DNA from: Myxocyprinus asiaticus
Taxonomy: Eukaryota; Chordata; Actinopteri; Cypriniformes; Catostomidae
DNA: 64,000 nt
Assembly (NCBI RefSeq): GCF_019703515.2
Contig: NC_059351.1
Span: 18,135,501-18,199,500 of the forward strand
Direction of reading: 5' to 3'
This document shows, in pieces, positions 27,801 to 42,800 of the stretch. The first letter of the stretch is position 1. The number at the start of each line of letters is the position of its first letter. Under the pieces are notes generated by a model that was not told the DNA's origin, made no database searches, and saw only the letters and a program-made list of their open reading frames with translations. The translations under genes and the position numbers were made by a program.

Positions 27801-30800
27801 TCTCTCTGCACATGTGGTCTGCAGCTCCTGTCTCAACTGTACCAACTGTGAAGGTTATGGAGAAACATTTAGCTAACAGAATAAAACTCTGCAGAAAATA
27901 AGCAGATTGCATGCATGGACATCACATTACCATCTGATCCTTCTCCTGCTGATGCCTCTTCAGCTGGTCTTTCTCTTCTCTTACGGCCTGTTGTTTCTCC
28001 AGCAGCTGGTCTCTCTCTTCAGTCAGAGCAGTGATGTTAGCTGCAGCCATCTCCATCTCTGCTGATTTCTCCTGAAGTTCTCTGTTCCTCTCAGAAAGCA
28101 GCTGCTCTTTCTCTGCACAAGACAACTCAAGCTCTTCTCTCAGTTGCAGCATCTTAAGAGGAAAGAGATATCAGTAATGTTCTGTCAGATGAGAAAAATC
28201 ACTTAGTAACGTAAAAAAAAAAAAAAAAATTCCACTTTTTTAACCATGCGGCGAGAGATGCGGAACATGACGGCAAGTCACTCACCATCTTCTCTTTCTC
28301 CTCCAGGTCTTTCCTCAGCAGGTTCTTCTCCTCTCTGTTAGTCTGCAGTCTCTCAAGGAGCTGCTGTCTCTCCTCACAGACAGAGGCGAGGCTTGTCTGC
28401 ATGTCCTCCAGATCATTTGTGCTCTTCTCAGACAGCAGATGGTCTCTCTCAACACAGGCAGACTGCAGCTGCCCTCTCAACTGAGACAACTGGAAATCAG
28501 GACAGAGCAGTGATGTTGTGTTGTTAAATTTTGTACAGATAGAAATAAGGTCTAAATTGAAAAGGGTCTCACCGTCTCATCCTGCAGCTGCTGATCTCTC
28601 TTGAGCTGCTCTCTTTCTTCTTCAAGTCCCTGTAGAGTCTGCAGAAGCTGATCTCTCTCCTCAGTCACACAGCTCATTCTGAAGTTCATCTCCTCCATCT
28701 CTCTGATCCTCTCAGATGAAAGATGGTCTATCTCAGCACAAGATGACCGAAGCTCTTCTCTGATCTGCACCACCTGTGAGGGGTTTCCAAATGAAGGTCA
28801 TACACTTTCATTGACAGTTCTCCAGCATATAATTCAAATTCTTTTAAACAAAAATTGTATTGCAATTATACATACAGAAAGACAAACAAAAAGGAAGGTA
28901 AACACAAGAGATTGATAAATACAAATAAAGAATAACAAATATATGTGTAGCATATATATTGATATAGTTTCAAAAGATAAGGGGGAAAAAAGGTAAGAGA
29001 ATAACAGTGAACAAAGATCAATAAATATATGTATATATTACTTTTAGAAACTTGTTAAACAAATAAAAGGTAGGTATATGGTACAACATTAGCAAATTAA
29101 CTTTTGTATATGTATTTTAATATATGTATAACAACAATATGTACAGAGATGTAATAATGAGAGAAAAAAAAAACTGTATATATTGGCTTTGCAATAAACA
29201 AGAGGTGTGTATGTATATGTATGTGATGTGGAATACGAAGGAAATTTTGGACAATTCTATATTTGCTATTAGCTCCAGGCTACCATGCGTGCAGTGATCC
29301 AGGGTACACGCCGCTCTGATGTATTGAGCTCGTGTATTTTCCATTTATACGGCCCAGGTGTTGCAAGGCTTGTGTTCACAGGATGGGAACATAATAGGAC
29401 AGGTCCACTGTTCTATAATATATATATATATCAGTGGGCAGGCCATTTACTTCTGGCAGATTTAGGTCGTTAAGTGAAACGAACCCTCTCGAGAGTAATT
29501 CGCCGCAGAGGCCCACCACGCAGAGCGAGGGCCCCAGTACCCAACCAGAGACAGGCCATAGCCCACCGCTCATGCAACCACAGCCGGAACACACACGCCC
29601 CATACCAACACCACGCACAGCAGTCCGAGGTCATCAATAAAGAATAACGCTCAGTAATTGTGATGTTATAATTGGGTAGGTCATGGGGTAGAAGTGAACT
29701 TGAAATGTCTATATCTATCGAATTCAAATTCTTGAACATTTCAAAAACAGGTCTACCTCTACAAATTTCTTACCATCTCCTCTTTCTCCTCCTGGTCTCT
29801 CCTCAGCTGCTCTCGCTCCTCTCTGAGGCCTTGCAGTATCTTCTGGAGCTGGTCTCTCTCCTCTGTGAGAGAACTGATGTTGGCCTTCAGCTTCTCCATC
29901 ATCCCAGTCTCATCGAGAGAACTCATGGTCCTCTCAGACAGAAAACGCTCTCGCTCGCTACAAACACTCACCAGCTCCTCTCGAAGCTGCTTCATCTGTG
30001 ACAGATGTACAGAATAAACATCTTTCACACCAATTTCTTGTAAAAACTAAGTACATTTACAAAGGACTGTTTATCAAAACAGAATCACATGATTTGATTC
30101 AATTCCGATTCACAAGCTCTCGATACAATTTGATTTTGATTCATTTGGGTGTATTTTAGCTATAATATCCATTTTGCTCACAGGGTTTTTCCTGCATTGA
30201 AAAATTTTTGGCGGTCACCGAAGAAAATGTTATGACATGAAGCGCCGAAAGCAAGATGAATACACACTAAATGCAGTATGCTTCTCATGTGGTACGCAGA
30301 TGTGATTGAAGACTGGTATCACTTGCGTGTCGTGCAATCCACCGAGAATATCTCGGGTAACAGGAACAAAACTACTTTATAACTGGTCTTCACTGTTTGA
30401 TAATACATTCATATTTTTTTTAAAGTTATCAAGCCAAGAGCAGTGTGTGGTTCTCATTTTCTTGTTATTGTTGTTTGATTAATTGTATATAATATCGTTA
30501 ATATTGGATAAAATTAAAGACATACTAGGATAAAACATACTAGACAGTGGCAGGTCTATTATGATGCATTTTCACTTAAATTCCAAAATTTTGATACTAA
30601 TCCACTTTTTTGTCCTGCTGTTTTTTTCACTTTAGACACAAATGTTTGTTTACATTAATATGTCACAAAGATATGCATTTTCAGAATTTTGAAGTGCATC
30701 TTCCAATTTAGGCACGTTATGCGCATTACCGCAACTTTGTAAGCGCTCAGAGCACACACATCTTAGCCAGGGTCAGAAATTAACAGGGGCAAAAAAACTA

Positions 30801-33800
30801 CTGCTGACATTTCTCTCTCTACTCTTTTCCTTTTTGGCCTGTTAACGAGATCAACAACTGGTTGTCTTGCGATCGACTGGTCGATTGTGATCTGCGAATT
30901 GAGCACCCCTGGCATTGAGTAAAAGATCAGTCTTGTAGTTTTAAGAATCAATATCGGAATTGTTCAAATGAAGATCGTGATTGATCTGTAAAATCGATTT
31001 TTTTACCCAGCCCAACACTTACATTTCAGACACTATGTTTCTATAGTTTACAATAATTAAAGGGATAGTTCACCCGAAAATGAAAAATCTCTCATAATTT
31101 ACTCACCTCATGCCATTTCAGATGTGTATGACTTTATTTCTTCAGCAGAACACACAAATTTTTAGTAGAATTTCTCAGCTCTGTTGGTCCATACAATGTA
31201 AGTGAATGGTGACCAAAACTTTGAAGCTTAAAAAAAAAAAATCACATAAAAGTCCACATAAAAATAATCCATAAGACTCCAGTGGTTAAATACACGTCTT
31301 CAGAAGCGATATGATAAGTGTGGTTGAGGAACAGATCAATATTTCCTATTTTACTATAAATCTCCACTTTAACTTTCATATTTTGAAAGTGAAAAGTGAA
31401 GATTTATGGTAAAAAAAAAAAAAAGACAAACATTTATCTGTTTTTCACCCACACTTATATCGCTTCTGAAGATATGGATTAAATTACTGGAGTCTCATGG
31501 ATTACGTTTATGTAGCCTTTATATGCATTTTGGAGCTTCAAAGTTCTGGTCACCATTCACTTGCATTGTATGGAACTACAGAGCTGAAATATTCATATAA
31601 AAATCTTCATTTGTGTAGAAGAAAGTCATACACATCTGGGATGGCATGAGCATGAGAAGATGAGAAAATTTTCATTTTTGGGTATACTGTCCCTTAAACA
31701 TATATTATTACACTTGATGAGAAGCAGTACATTGAAGCACATTTTTCTTTGAAAAAAAACAACAACAAAAAAACAAAACATTAATGAGCACTAGACATCA
31801 GTTAATGACAATTGTCAAATACCTGATTCTGAAGCTCATGGATCTGCTGTAGTGATGTGTTCTCAGAGTTCTGCAATTTGGAGTCCAGCTCTAGTATTGT
31901 GTTCTGCAGGTCTTTCGCCTTCTCAAGAGCTCCTCTCAATTCCTCTTGATTTTCTATCATCTGCATAAAAAAAAAAAAAAAAAAAAAAAAAAGCATTTCA
32001 CGTGATGTTCCCCTCATAAAATTACTGTAAAGTCTTTGTAAGATGGGAAACATTTGCAAAACAAATCTCACCATTTCCACATTCTCCTGTAGATCTGATT
32101 TTAACTGCTTATTCTCTTCATAAACTTCGTCCAGTTCCTCTTTAAGCTGCTGTATCTGTGAGACAATTCACATAGAACAAAATCATGAGCAGTATGTGAT
32201 GATCTAATTATTAAATACAGGGCCTGAAATTTCTGAAAATGGGGGGGATTTAAGCACTTTGGGGGGGGGGGGTCTCGTAACACTAAAACATCCAAAATGT
32301 TACATCAAACTCACCTAAATCTCACATGAAGCTACTTTTCTCAATTACTTTATAGGTCAGATAGAACCAGGGTCAGAAATCAACTATTCCATTTAGGGGA
32401 AATATTTGATTTCCAGGGGCATTTGTTCCCTTCACAATGGCAATTTCTTTTCTATTCTAAACTTATAAAATGACCATTGCAATCCTTTTATATTATAATT
32501 TAAACAATTAATTCATTTATGAAAATTTCAATAATTACAAAATTGCATGATCAGTTCAATGCAAATGTGCATTGTTACTGAAACAAAACAAAAAAAATCT
32601 TATTCGTCATATTTTCATCAGTCCAGATTTTTTGGGTATTAAATTAACGGTCTACAAAACTAATGCACCGACATGAAGATGACAACATTTCACCAGATGT
32701 GGAATGAGAAGCTTAAAATCTTAGCAACTCATTCATGCCAATTGAATAAAACAATGCAAACAACTTCTTTCGGCTGCTCCCATTAGGGGTCGCCACAGCA
32801 GACCATCCATGTATTTGACTTGGCACAGGTTTAACACCGGATGAATAAAACAATGCAAACTAAACATTTCAAAATGAAAATTAGTCAGAGATTTGATTCA
32901 TACACTAAAAGTAGTTAATGTAAAATTATTATAGTATCATTAATAATGTTTTATTTAACTTCATGGCTATTTATCCAGATATTATTTTTTGGCTTTTCAA
33001 ACCAACCGGCAAGTGAGATGAGCCGGTAGACAGGGAAGTAGGCTATAGCACAATGACAGATAGTGTTACTAAATAGGACAGTATATTTTGAATGAAAGGA
33101 GTGAATGATCAGGTAATTCAGCACTTGAGCACGATGCCAAATATTGCGGAGTGTGAGAAGCGGATCGTGCCCGTCCGAGATGTAACAGGTGTCTCTCTTC
33201 ACCAAGCAGCTGGTACACAAAGCATTTTTGCTATTTCTGCCTTTCATGTCAAATGTGCTGCATTATGACTAATGATGGAGCATCAAGACATGAAAGGCGT
33301 CAAACAAGTTCGCTCCAACACCACGCGCTTGCAATGTTAACAGCTATGTAATTATAAACAGGAGCGATAGCTTTATCACGTCACTCACTAACGGAGGGGC
33401 AATATAATGCCATTTGCATGTCGAATTAATAGGTTTAGAAAGGTTTATACATCTATCTTCATTTCAATAACTAAGCTACAAAGCACTTACCCACTGCGTG
33501 CACTCTCACTAAACTCAACAAGCGCTCAACGTGCTGCTAACAGTGGATTTACTCACGCAGCTTCTGGAATTACAGTTTGAAACAAAACCAAGTTTATTGA
33601 TTTGATTTTTTCATCTATATTAATTTGTTTAATAATTTGCAGCTGGGGAGGAGTCACGTGACGCAATGTGAGGATTGGACATGTGAACAGCAAGCTCTGC
33701 GCACTTTGCTAGTTTTAATACTTTTAATGAAATATACCGGTGAGATTCGATACACTCTGTTCCATAACTGTTCTAGGAGGACAATATGTCAAAGAATTCA

Positions 33801-36800
33801 AAATCCTCGGGCTCTGGAGACATTAAAAGACACTTACGTGCTCAAGTTGATGCACCCGTGCAGATGCAAGCCTGGGAGTCGATTTAGTCAGAGAGGTGCG
33901 GGAAATGCGGCGAGAGATGCGGAACATGACGGCAATGCTGACGAAGGTCGTAGCTGACTTGGAGGATTTTGCTGTGATAAGTCGATCGTTCACTGCCATG
34001 GAGTCGAAGTTCACTGATGTGGTTACAAGAGTGGGGGATGTCGAGAAACGGATCGATTATCTGGAGTCATCGGAGAGGGAATTATCTGCTAATCCGCTAG
34101 CGACCAAGGTGGATTTGGAGCGTGTCTGGGAGAAGTTGGAGGAAATGGAGAACCGTAGCCGGCGGAATAACATCCGTATCATTGGAATCCCTGAGGGAGC
34201 AGAGAACCAGGATACGGTGAAATTCCTGGATGGGCTCTTTCCGAATCTGCTCGAAATAGCAGGCCATAAGCTGGAAATCAAGCGAGCTCACAGGGTTCCT
34301 GCTCGGTGATCCGCAGAGGGGGACATGCCCCGATTTATTCTGGCCAAATTTCTGAGATCATCTGATAAAGATCTTGTGTTACGCGAGGCGAGGAGTAAAG
34401 GAAGGCTTTCTTGGAAGAACGACAGCATTTTCTTGTTCCCAGACATTGCGAATTCGACAAGAGAGAAACGTGATCAATTCAAGGAAGAAACTTTTGCACC
34501 AATGGAAGGTCACTTTTGCACTGATATTCCTGGCCAAATTGAGAATAGATGCTAAGGATGGTTGTAAAACATTCACATGCCCACAGCATGTCCTTCATAG
34601 AGTCAAAGGAGTAAGTAAGTCATCTTGTTGTACTTACGCTGCAGCCGAGTGGACCGGCACAGTGAACGTTCGCTTGACTGTTTGTGGATTCTGTGTGCTT
34701 TTTTTTGTGCTGATTCCACCTAGCGGATGGAGTTTATTTCGTAGAATAACACACCTTCAGGACAGTTTTATGGATGAAGCTACATGCTCTTGTGCTTATT
34801 CTGTCAATTGGCTGGAGTTTGTTTTCTAGATTATCTTTTGCTGTGTAATTCTGTCTCACAAATTTTGTATAGAAACACCGGACTTGAGAAATTCGACTGC
34901 AAAGTTGTCGCGGGGGTTCTCGTAGGCATGCATGGACTGTTTGAATTTGGAGGGACGGATACCAGTTGGCGCTGTTGTGCGTGGGGTTAATGCGCACGTT
35001 TTCTTTTTTCTGTTTGTTTGGTTCTGGGAGATGTTCGGGTTTTGACTGTCACACTTAAGTTGGAATGTGGTCTTTATAATATTGTTTTTGACACGCAATC
35101 TATTTTTTCTAACATGTCAAAATGTCAAATGTTAATATGAGTGGATTGTCTCTCTCCATGTGGAATGTGAATGGGTTGGGGCACCCTATAAAAAGGAAGG
35201 TTATTTCTCTTCTTAAGCATAAGAAATATGATATAGTGTTTCTTCAAGAAACACATCTTTCTCCACAGGAAGCTGAAAAATTTGGGAGGATATGGGGTGG
35301 GCATGCTTTCTTTAGTGCTGGCTTGAGTAAGAGCAGGGGAGTCATTACGCTGATAAGTAAACATCTACAATTCAAATGTCTCAAACAGATTAAAGATAAA
35401 TTAGGAAGAGTCATTATTGTTTTAGCTGAAATTCAGGGGCAGTCTTATTTTGGCTAATATTTATGCACCTAATGTTGATGATCAGGGCTTTTTTATAGAT
35501 CTTGAAGGGATGTTGCAAGCCGCTGGCATCCCTCATGATATAATATTGGGAGGAGACTTTTGATGGACTCAGTCCTTGATCATAGTGAAGCAAAAGTGTG
35601 CAAGCCCCCTAGAGCAACATTGATGCTTCACAGGATGAGTAAAAATCTTGGTCTTACAAATATTTGGAGACTTTTGAACCCATCTGGGAGGGACTATACA
35701 TTTTTTTCCATCAGTCCATGAGATTTAATCTAGAATTGATTTATTTTTTTTTATATCCAAGTCCCTCATTTCATCTGTTGTGGATTGCTCAATTGGAAAC
35801 ATTTTAGTCTCAGATCATGCCCTGATGTGTTTAGATCATCATATAGTTGGCACTTTAATGCATCCCTTTTGCAAAATCCTGAATTCCAACAAATGCTAAA
35901 GGCTGAAATCAATGTTTATATGGAGACGAACTGGTCCTCAGTACCCTCTGTGGGCATGGTTTGGGAGGCACTTAAGGCGGTTCTTAGGGGCCAGATCATA
36001 CAGTATGCCGCATTCAACAAAAAATCCAAAGCACAAGAACTCATGGAATTGGAAGTGAATATTAAAAGTGCAGAGGCAGAGCTGAAACACAGAATGTCGT
36101 CTAATGGCCTCAGAGAATTGACCCGACTGAAATACAGATATAATACTATTTTGTCTTCAGTCAGTAGTCTTTTTCTACCATTCCCTCAGTGAAATCTGCT
36201 GGTGGTGAAATATTTACCTCAGCCACTGATATTAAAAATGCTTTTAAAGAATTCTATCTTCATCTTTATAGTTCCACATCTTCGTCTACTGAAGAGGATA
36301 TTAGAAACTTTGTGGAACCATTAGAACTTTCTAATCTGTCGGCTGAGCAAAACAATTCTCTTGATTCTGAGATAATCTTGGAGGAGCTTGGCGAAGTAAT
36401 TAAGGCCTTGCCTACAGGCAAGGCTCTGGGGCCAGACGGTTTTGCCACTGAATTTTTTAGATCTTATGCTACAGAACAGGCTCCACATTTGCTAGAAGTT
36501 TATACAGCATCATTAAAGAGTGGAACGCTTCCGCCAACCATGACACAAGCAAACGATCAGACTCCGGTCGCTGCCATCTCGCTTGACACTGTAAAAGCAT
36601 TCGATATGGTAGAATGGGATTATCTTTTTAAGATTTTGGAAATGTATGGGTTCGGGAATACTTTTATTGGGTGGATTGAGTTACTTTATAGACACCCAGT
36701 AGCTGCAGTTCAAACTAATGGATTAATTTCAGATTATTTTACTCTGGATAGGGGCACCTGGCAGGGTTACCCTCTTTCCCCCTTATTGTTCTGTCTTGCC

Positions 36801-39800
36801 TTGGAATCATTAGCAGCTGCGATAAGAAAGGAGGATGATTTTCCAGGGGTGGTGGCAGGAGGTGTGGTGCATAAGCTTTTGCTTTACACAGATGATATTT
36901 TATTATATTTCTCCAATCCTACTAGATCTATGCCCTGCCTCCACAGAATTATTAATTCCTAAGTTCTCAGGATACAGAGTCAGTTGGTCTAAATCCGAAG
37001 CTTTGGCTCTGACAGCGTATTGCCCAGTAACGGCTTTTCAGCCGGGCGCCTTCCAGTGGCCCAAACAGGGCATTAAGTATTTGGGTATTTTATTCCCAGC
37101 ACATTTGTGTGATTTAGTTTAGTTAATTTTGACCCTTTAATAAAAAAGGTTTGAGCGATGTGGGCAGGTTTACATTTACATACATTTATCTATAACTGGG
37201 AAGGTTAATGTTATTTTATTAATTGTATTCCAAAATTCAACTACCTGCTACAATCTCTCCCTATAGATGTCCCCCCTCTCTTATTTCAAGCAATTTGATA
37301 GCATAGCAAAGTCCTTCATTTGGAATGGTAAATGTCCCAGATTACACTTTAGCAAGTTACATTTGCCAATTGACAAAGATTTTGTTTTATTATTATGCAT
37401 TCGGTCTCAGACATATGGCTCATTGGTCGCTTCCACCTGAGAGAGCCCTTCCCTGGTTTTGTATTGAACAGGAAGTTATTGCCCCTATCTTGCCATTGCA
37501 AAGTCTTTCTATCAAACTAACCGGTGAAGTTAAGTTACACCCCATTATCTCGCATTTGCATGCGGTATGGACAAAAGTGTCCGGAATGTTTAATTCAGAC
37601 ATTTATTTAAATGTTGCTTCGAGCATATGGCTGAACCCAAAATTATGTATAGATAAGTCCCCTTTCTGCTGGACAGAGTGAATTGTGAGGGAGATTAATA
37701 CGCTCGGTGACCTATATGGTTCAACATTTTGGGATTCCCAGGTCTCAATTCTTTAGATATTTACATCTGCGCCACCTGCTCTGTACTATTTTTGGGAGTA
37801 GCATACACCCCCCTAAAGCGGCAGATACTCTGGGAGTGGTGATTTCTGCCTTTGGAAAAGGTAATGAGGCATCAGTGTATTTCTCCCTGCTAATTCTGCA
37901 TCTGGGGGATGTAGCTTCAACTTCTCTCAAGAGATTATGGGAGAAAGATTTAAACTTGGTACTGGAGGAGATCCTAAAAAATGTCAAGTCTGCATCTAGA
38001 GATGCAAGGGTGAACCTTATGCAATTGAAGATTTTACATCGATTCTACTGGACCCCCTTCTAGATTGTATAGGCTTGGTCTTAAAGACACACCCACCTGC
38101 TGGCAATGTCAATCAGAAAATGGGGACACAACCCATGATTTTTGGTGGTGTTTTAAGATCCAAGAATTTTGGTTGAGGGTTCAGAGTTGTATATATGATG
38201 TATTGGGCACTCAAATTTCATTTTGCCCTTTTGTCTGTTCTTAAAAATTTAATAAAGTGTGTTTCTTCAAGAGTGTGTATTTTTGACTAGCATTTCTCGT
38301 AATGTGTCACTCCGAGACGTCTTACGGGTCACCCGCCTGTCGCGGGTAGATGAGCAAAATTACTCGCACATGAAATACATTTGAAGGAGGAGCTCATGAA
38401 CTGGATTGAGCCTCATCGCATTTGGTAGGAGGCGGGTGCTATATCACACCCTGAGCACACATAAAAAAATAACGAACGTTCATAAAATCGCTCGTAGAAA
38501 ATGCTCTTAACAGCTAAGATCAATAGTTATTGGGAAAGGAGGCCCAGAACTCTATGAATGTGCGTGTCTAGGAGAAGCACTTTCATTGCATTCGTGAACA
38601 GTGGAGCTCACTGCGCACATCAGTTGAGCATCGGTGGCGCATCGGTGGCTTTTCTTTCGTCTGTTCTTCAAAATATAATTACACGTTTTGTCAAACGTGT
38701 GTCTTTGTGTCTAATTTCTTGTCATATATCACTCCAAGAAGTCTCACTGGTCGCCTTCCACAGTGGCTGGTACATAAGCAAAATACTCCACATGAAAAAT
38801 CCGCATTTGGTGGGTGTTCATTTCAAACCTTGTTCATCAGGAGTAGACTGTATGACAAATTTGGGAGAAAGGAAATAAAAACAGTGTCATTGACTTCAAG
38901 CTTTGCAATCGCACCCACACTTTCTGCTGGAAATTATCTCTAGAAAGTTTTGGTGAATGGTGAGACACCTGGCGAGCCACTTGATTTTTAACAAAGAGCC
39001 ACTTGTGGCTCGCAAGCCATAGGTTCCCGACCCCTGATATAGAGAGAGAGAAAATTACCCCTCAAAAATAGTCAGTAAGAAGCTTTCTCTTCCCGTCTGC
39101 GTGTGGAGGTTTATTATTCTCCATTTTTTAGCTAAAGTTAGCTTCACCGGAGCGGGGCCAAGCAAGCAGTCATGTCAACGATGTCATGCGCTTAGCGGTC
39201 TTTAGATGTGGGGCGGGGTGTTTACATTTTAAAGAGACATGACAACTAGCCTATAAACAAACTTAATATAAATTATTGTAAATAATTAATTCACGAAATT
39301 TACCATATCCACTGCATGAATTTAATCAGATTTGTCTTTATTATTTTTACTAAAATATAAATATCTTGGGGACCCCCCAATTCTATTTTTTACTTCTTAT
39401 GGGGGGTCCCTAATGCCACAAGAGTGATTAAATGATGAGAGAATTATAATTTTGGGGTGAATTTTCCTTTTAAAGGGATAGTTCACACAAAAGTGTAAAT
39501 TCTCTCATCATTTATTCACCCTCATGATATCCCAGATGTGTATGACTTTCTTTCTTCACCAGAACACACTTGAGGAAAATTAGAAAAATATCTTAGCTCA
39601 GTAGGTCCTTAAATGCAAGTGGATGTTGATTTCACTTTTGAAGCTCCAAAAATCACAGACAGTCAGCATAAACGTCATCGATACGACTGAATGTCTTCTA
39701 AAAGCGACACGATCGCTTTTGGTGTGAAAAAGATAAATATTTAGTACTTTTTTTAAACTCTAAATCATGCTTCCGGTCAGCAGCGGTATGCGCGTGTGAC

Positions 39801-42800
39801 GTAATCGCATTGGCACTTGAGACACGTGAGAACTGACGCATGTGCGACACAGCTGGAAGAGCAGCACTGTTCACAAGTGAGGAGGAGGAACGCTGTACAG
39901 TTGCTTGGTTGGTTTTGGTTTAGATCTGTATTATCTGTTTCTTTACACACAATGCTACGTTTGTGTGCTTATCCTGGATGTCTCAACCAAGTGGAGAACA
40001 TGAGATTACATCTGTATCATGGCAACACGAATACATCACACCAGAGACTGCTTGAACTCCACCATCTCATGAAGCTTACCGGAAGTGTTGGATTATAGTT
40101 AAAAAGTACTTAAATATTTATCTTTTTTCACACCAAAAGTGATCGCATCACTTTAGAAGACATTCGTTTAACCACTGGAGTCGTATTGATGATGTTTATG
40201 CTGACTGTCTGTGATTTTTGGAGCTTCGAAAGAAAAATCACCATCCACTTGCATTTTAAGGACCTACTTAGCTAATATATTTGTCTAATTCTCCTCAAGT
40301 GTGTTCTGGTATATAATGAGAGAATTTTCATTTTTGGGTGAACTATCCATTTAAGTAGCTTTTCTAGAGTCTCAACATTGAGACTGTTCTCCAAAGAACA
40401 TACGCATGGCTCACCTGTTGAGATGTTTCTTGAAGGTTTGATGCTAGCTGATTTTTCTCCTCTGTCAAAATCTCAAGCGCTTCCTTCAGTGTCTGGATCT
40501 GCATAATACATTAGAACATCTCTGAGTGATTACACCACACAAACACATGCATTCATGTACACAAGCAATAAAATCACCGTCACTCACCTGTTGAAGCTGA
40601 GTGTCACTCTCCACACTGGAATCATTTTGTTCTGTGTTCAAATGCTGCTGCTGTGATTTTAATTCTGACTGAACCTGCAGCATCTACAAAAAGATTCCAT
40701 TATAAAGAATCTACCATCTTAGACTATCATCTTAGGTCTGGTCCACAATAATTAATTTTAGTTTGAAAACAATAATTTTGCTAAGTTTATCATAACATCA
40801 TATCATAATTTTTCATTCTCGTCCACAATAGAACGGCATATTCCTGCACCAAAAGTGTTTCGAAAACACACTCCATTACTGAATTCTGTTGAAATGACTT
40901 GGAGTTGTTGCACTCAAACTAATCAAAATAATTTGACTTCAGGTGCGTAGAGCCAAAAAATCAAAAGTTGCTAACCGCACACTGAATTGCAAAACAGACT
41001 GAAAAGGGTCTAGCAAAAAATTTGCAAAGTGAGTTAAAAGCCAGACCAACAACTAGAGCAGACGTTTCAGCACATTGCTTTCTTCAATGCTGAGAAAAAA
41101 ACAGTTTGGCCAGAACTTTGAAGCTCCAAAAAGCACATAAAGGCAGCATAAATGTTATCCATAAGACTCCAGTGTTTTAATCCATATCTTCAGAAGCAAT
41201 ATGATAGGTGTGGGTGAGGAACAGATAAATATTTAAGTTCTTTTTCACTATAAATCTCCACTTTCACTTCCACATTTAGTTTTTTTGTTTTTTGGCAATT
41301 CGCATTCTTCGTGCATATCACCACCTACTGGTCGGGGCTGGTCAAAGGTGGAGATTTAAAGGAAAAAAGGACTTAAATATTGATCTGTTTCTCACTCACA
41401 CCTATCATATTGCCTCTGAAGACATGGATTAAAACACTGGAGTCTTAGGATAACTTTTTTGCTGCCTTTATATGCTTTTTGGAGCTTCAAAGCTCACCAT
41501 TAACTTGCATTGTATTGACCTAGAGCTGAGATACTGTTCTAAAAAATCTTAATTTGTGTTCAGCAGATGAAAGAAAGTCATGCACATCTGGGATGGCATG
41601 ACGGTGAGTAAATGAGAATTTTCATTTTTGGGTGAACTATTACTTTAGTTTATCCTATGATACTGGCCAGAAATAATGGCTATCAGTAGTGGGATATTAC
41701 AAACCATTATAAATTTGTCATCATGAAATCTAATTTACACGAGGATTAATTACATTCAAATGGTAATTCATTTACACAGAATAGAACCCAAATCACAATT
41801 TGCAGAACATGACCTGCCTAAATGATTCAGTCAGATTTAAGGAATAGAAAGTGTTTGTGTTCCCATCACTACATGTGCAACTTGCATCAAGTCCGACAGA
41901 CGTCTTTTTCACAACATTATTTTATATGTTGATAATTAAACTTAGAGTGCAAATTACTGTGCCATGTACAGCATGTCTGTGGAATATAGATGTTGTTTTT
42001 CAAGTGCTGCTATGGATTTTCGGGTCATTTTTCCCCCAGTGTCAACAGACAACTACACAGTTTTTCAAATCTATGTAATCGAATTTAATCTGGTAATCGT
42101 GACAGCCTTAAACAGAATAATTTAAGTGTAAGATCGGGCCTTGTTGTTTCATGGAGGTTAAAGTAGTTTAGTGCTTAAGGTACTCATACTACATATTTTA
42201 GTGTGGTAAAAGAATCATCAGCACAGTGAAGATAATCATGCCAATATTTTCCCTCTCTCGTACCATCTCCCTCTTCTCATCCAGATGTGTTTTCAGCTGA
42301 CTGCTTTCTCTCTCAAGCTGTTGTAGTCTCTCCTGAAGCAGATCTCTCTCCTCTGTTATTGACATTATGCTCGTCTGTATCCTCTCTAGAACTTCATGAT
42401 GCTCAGATCTCTCAAACAGCAGATGGTCCTTCTCAACAACAACAGCACAGAGCTGCTCCTCCAACTGTTTTATCTGCAAAAATACAACATTTAACATTTG
42501 ACCTTCAGAGCCTAAAACATTTGACCATCAGAATGGATTTCCAAGTACCTGATATTGTAGTTTCTCCAGTTGTCCATCTTCGTTGTTTCTCTGGTCATCA
42601 TGTTGGCCATCCGTCTGAGCTCTCTGTGATTCCAGATTGTGTATTTTACTCTGAAGTTCCTTCACCTTCTCCTGAGCATCTCTCAGCTCTGACTGACTCT
42701 CGATCATCTGCGGTGAATAATAAAGTAGGGTTTTATTACATTTGTTCAGGGTTTATAAACCATTAACCCTACATGTTTCATCTGGTTCCATGAATAATCG

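Larger units (their letters stand above)
33640..38240 (+). mobile_element. L1-like non-LTR retrotransposon, copy 2
   Basis: Nearly full length: 5' region, ORF1, spacer, ORF2. It aligns with copy 1 at 1-5515. The 3' part is missing compared with copy 1 (about the last 480 bases), and no poly-A tail is present; it ends near AATTTAATAAAG. TTTAATAA occurs at both edges and might be a short target duplication. Copy 2 is inserted in the cenpe intron 32156-40414, opposite to the gene's direction. Confidence 0.85.

Noticed and set aside
42287..42766. 159-codon plus-strand frame
   Set aside because: A shadow of cenpe exons 26 and 27 on the opposite strand.
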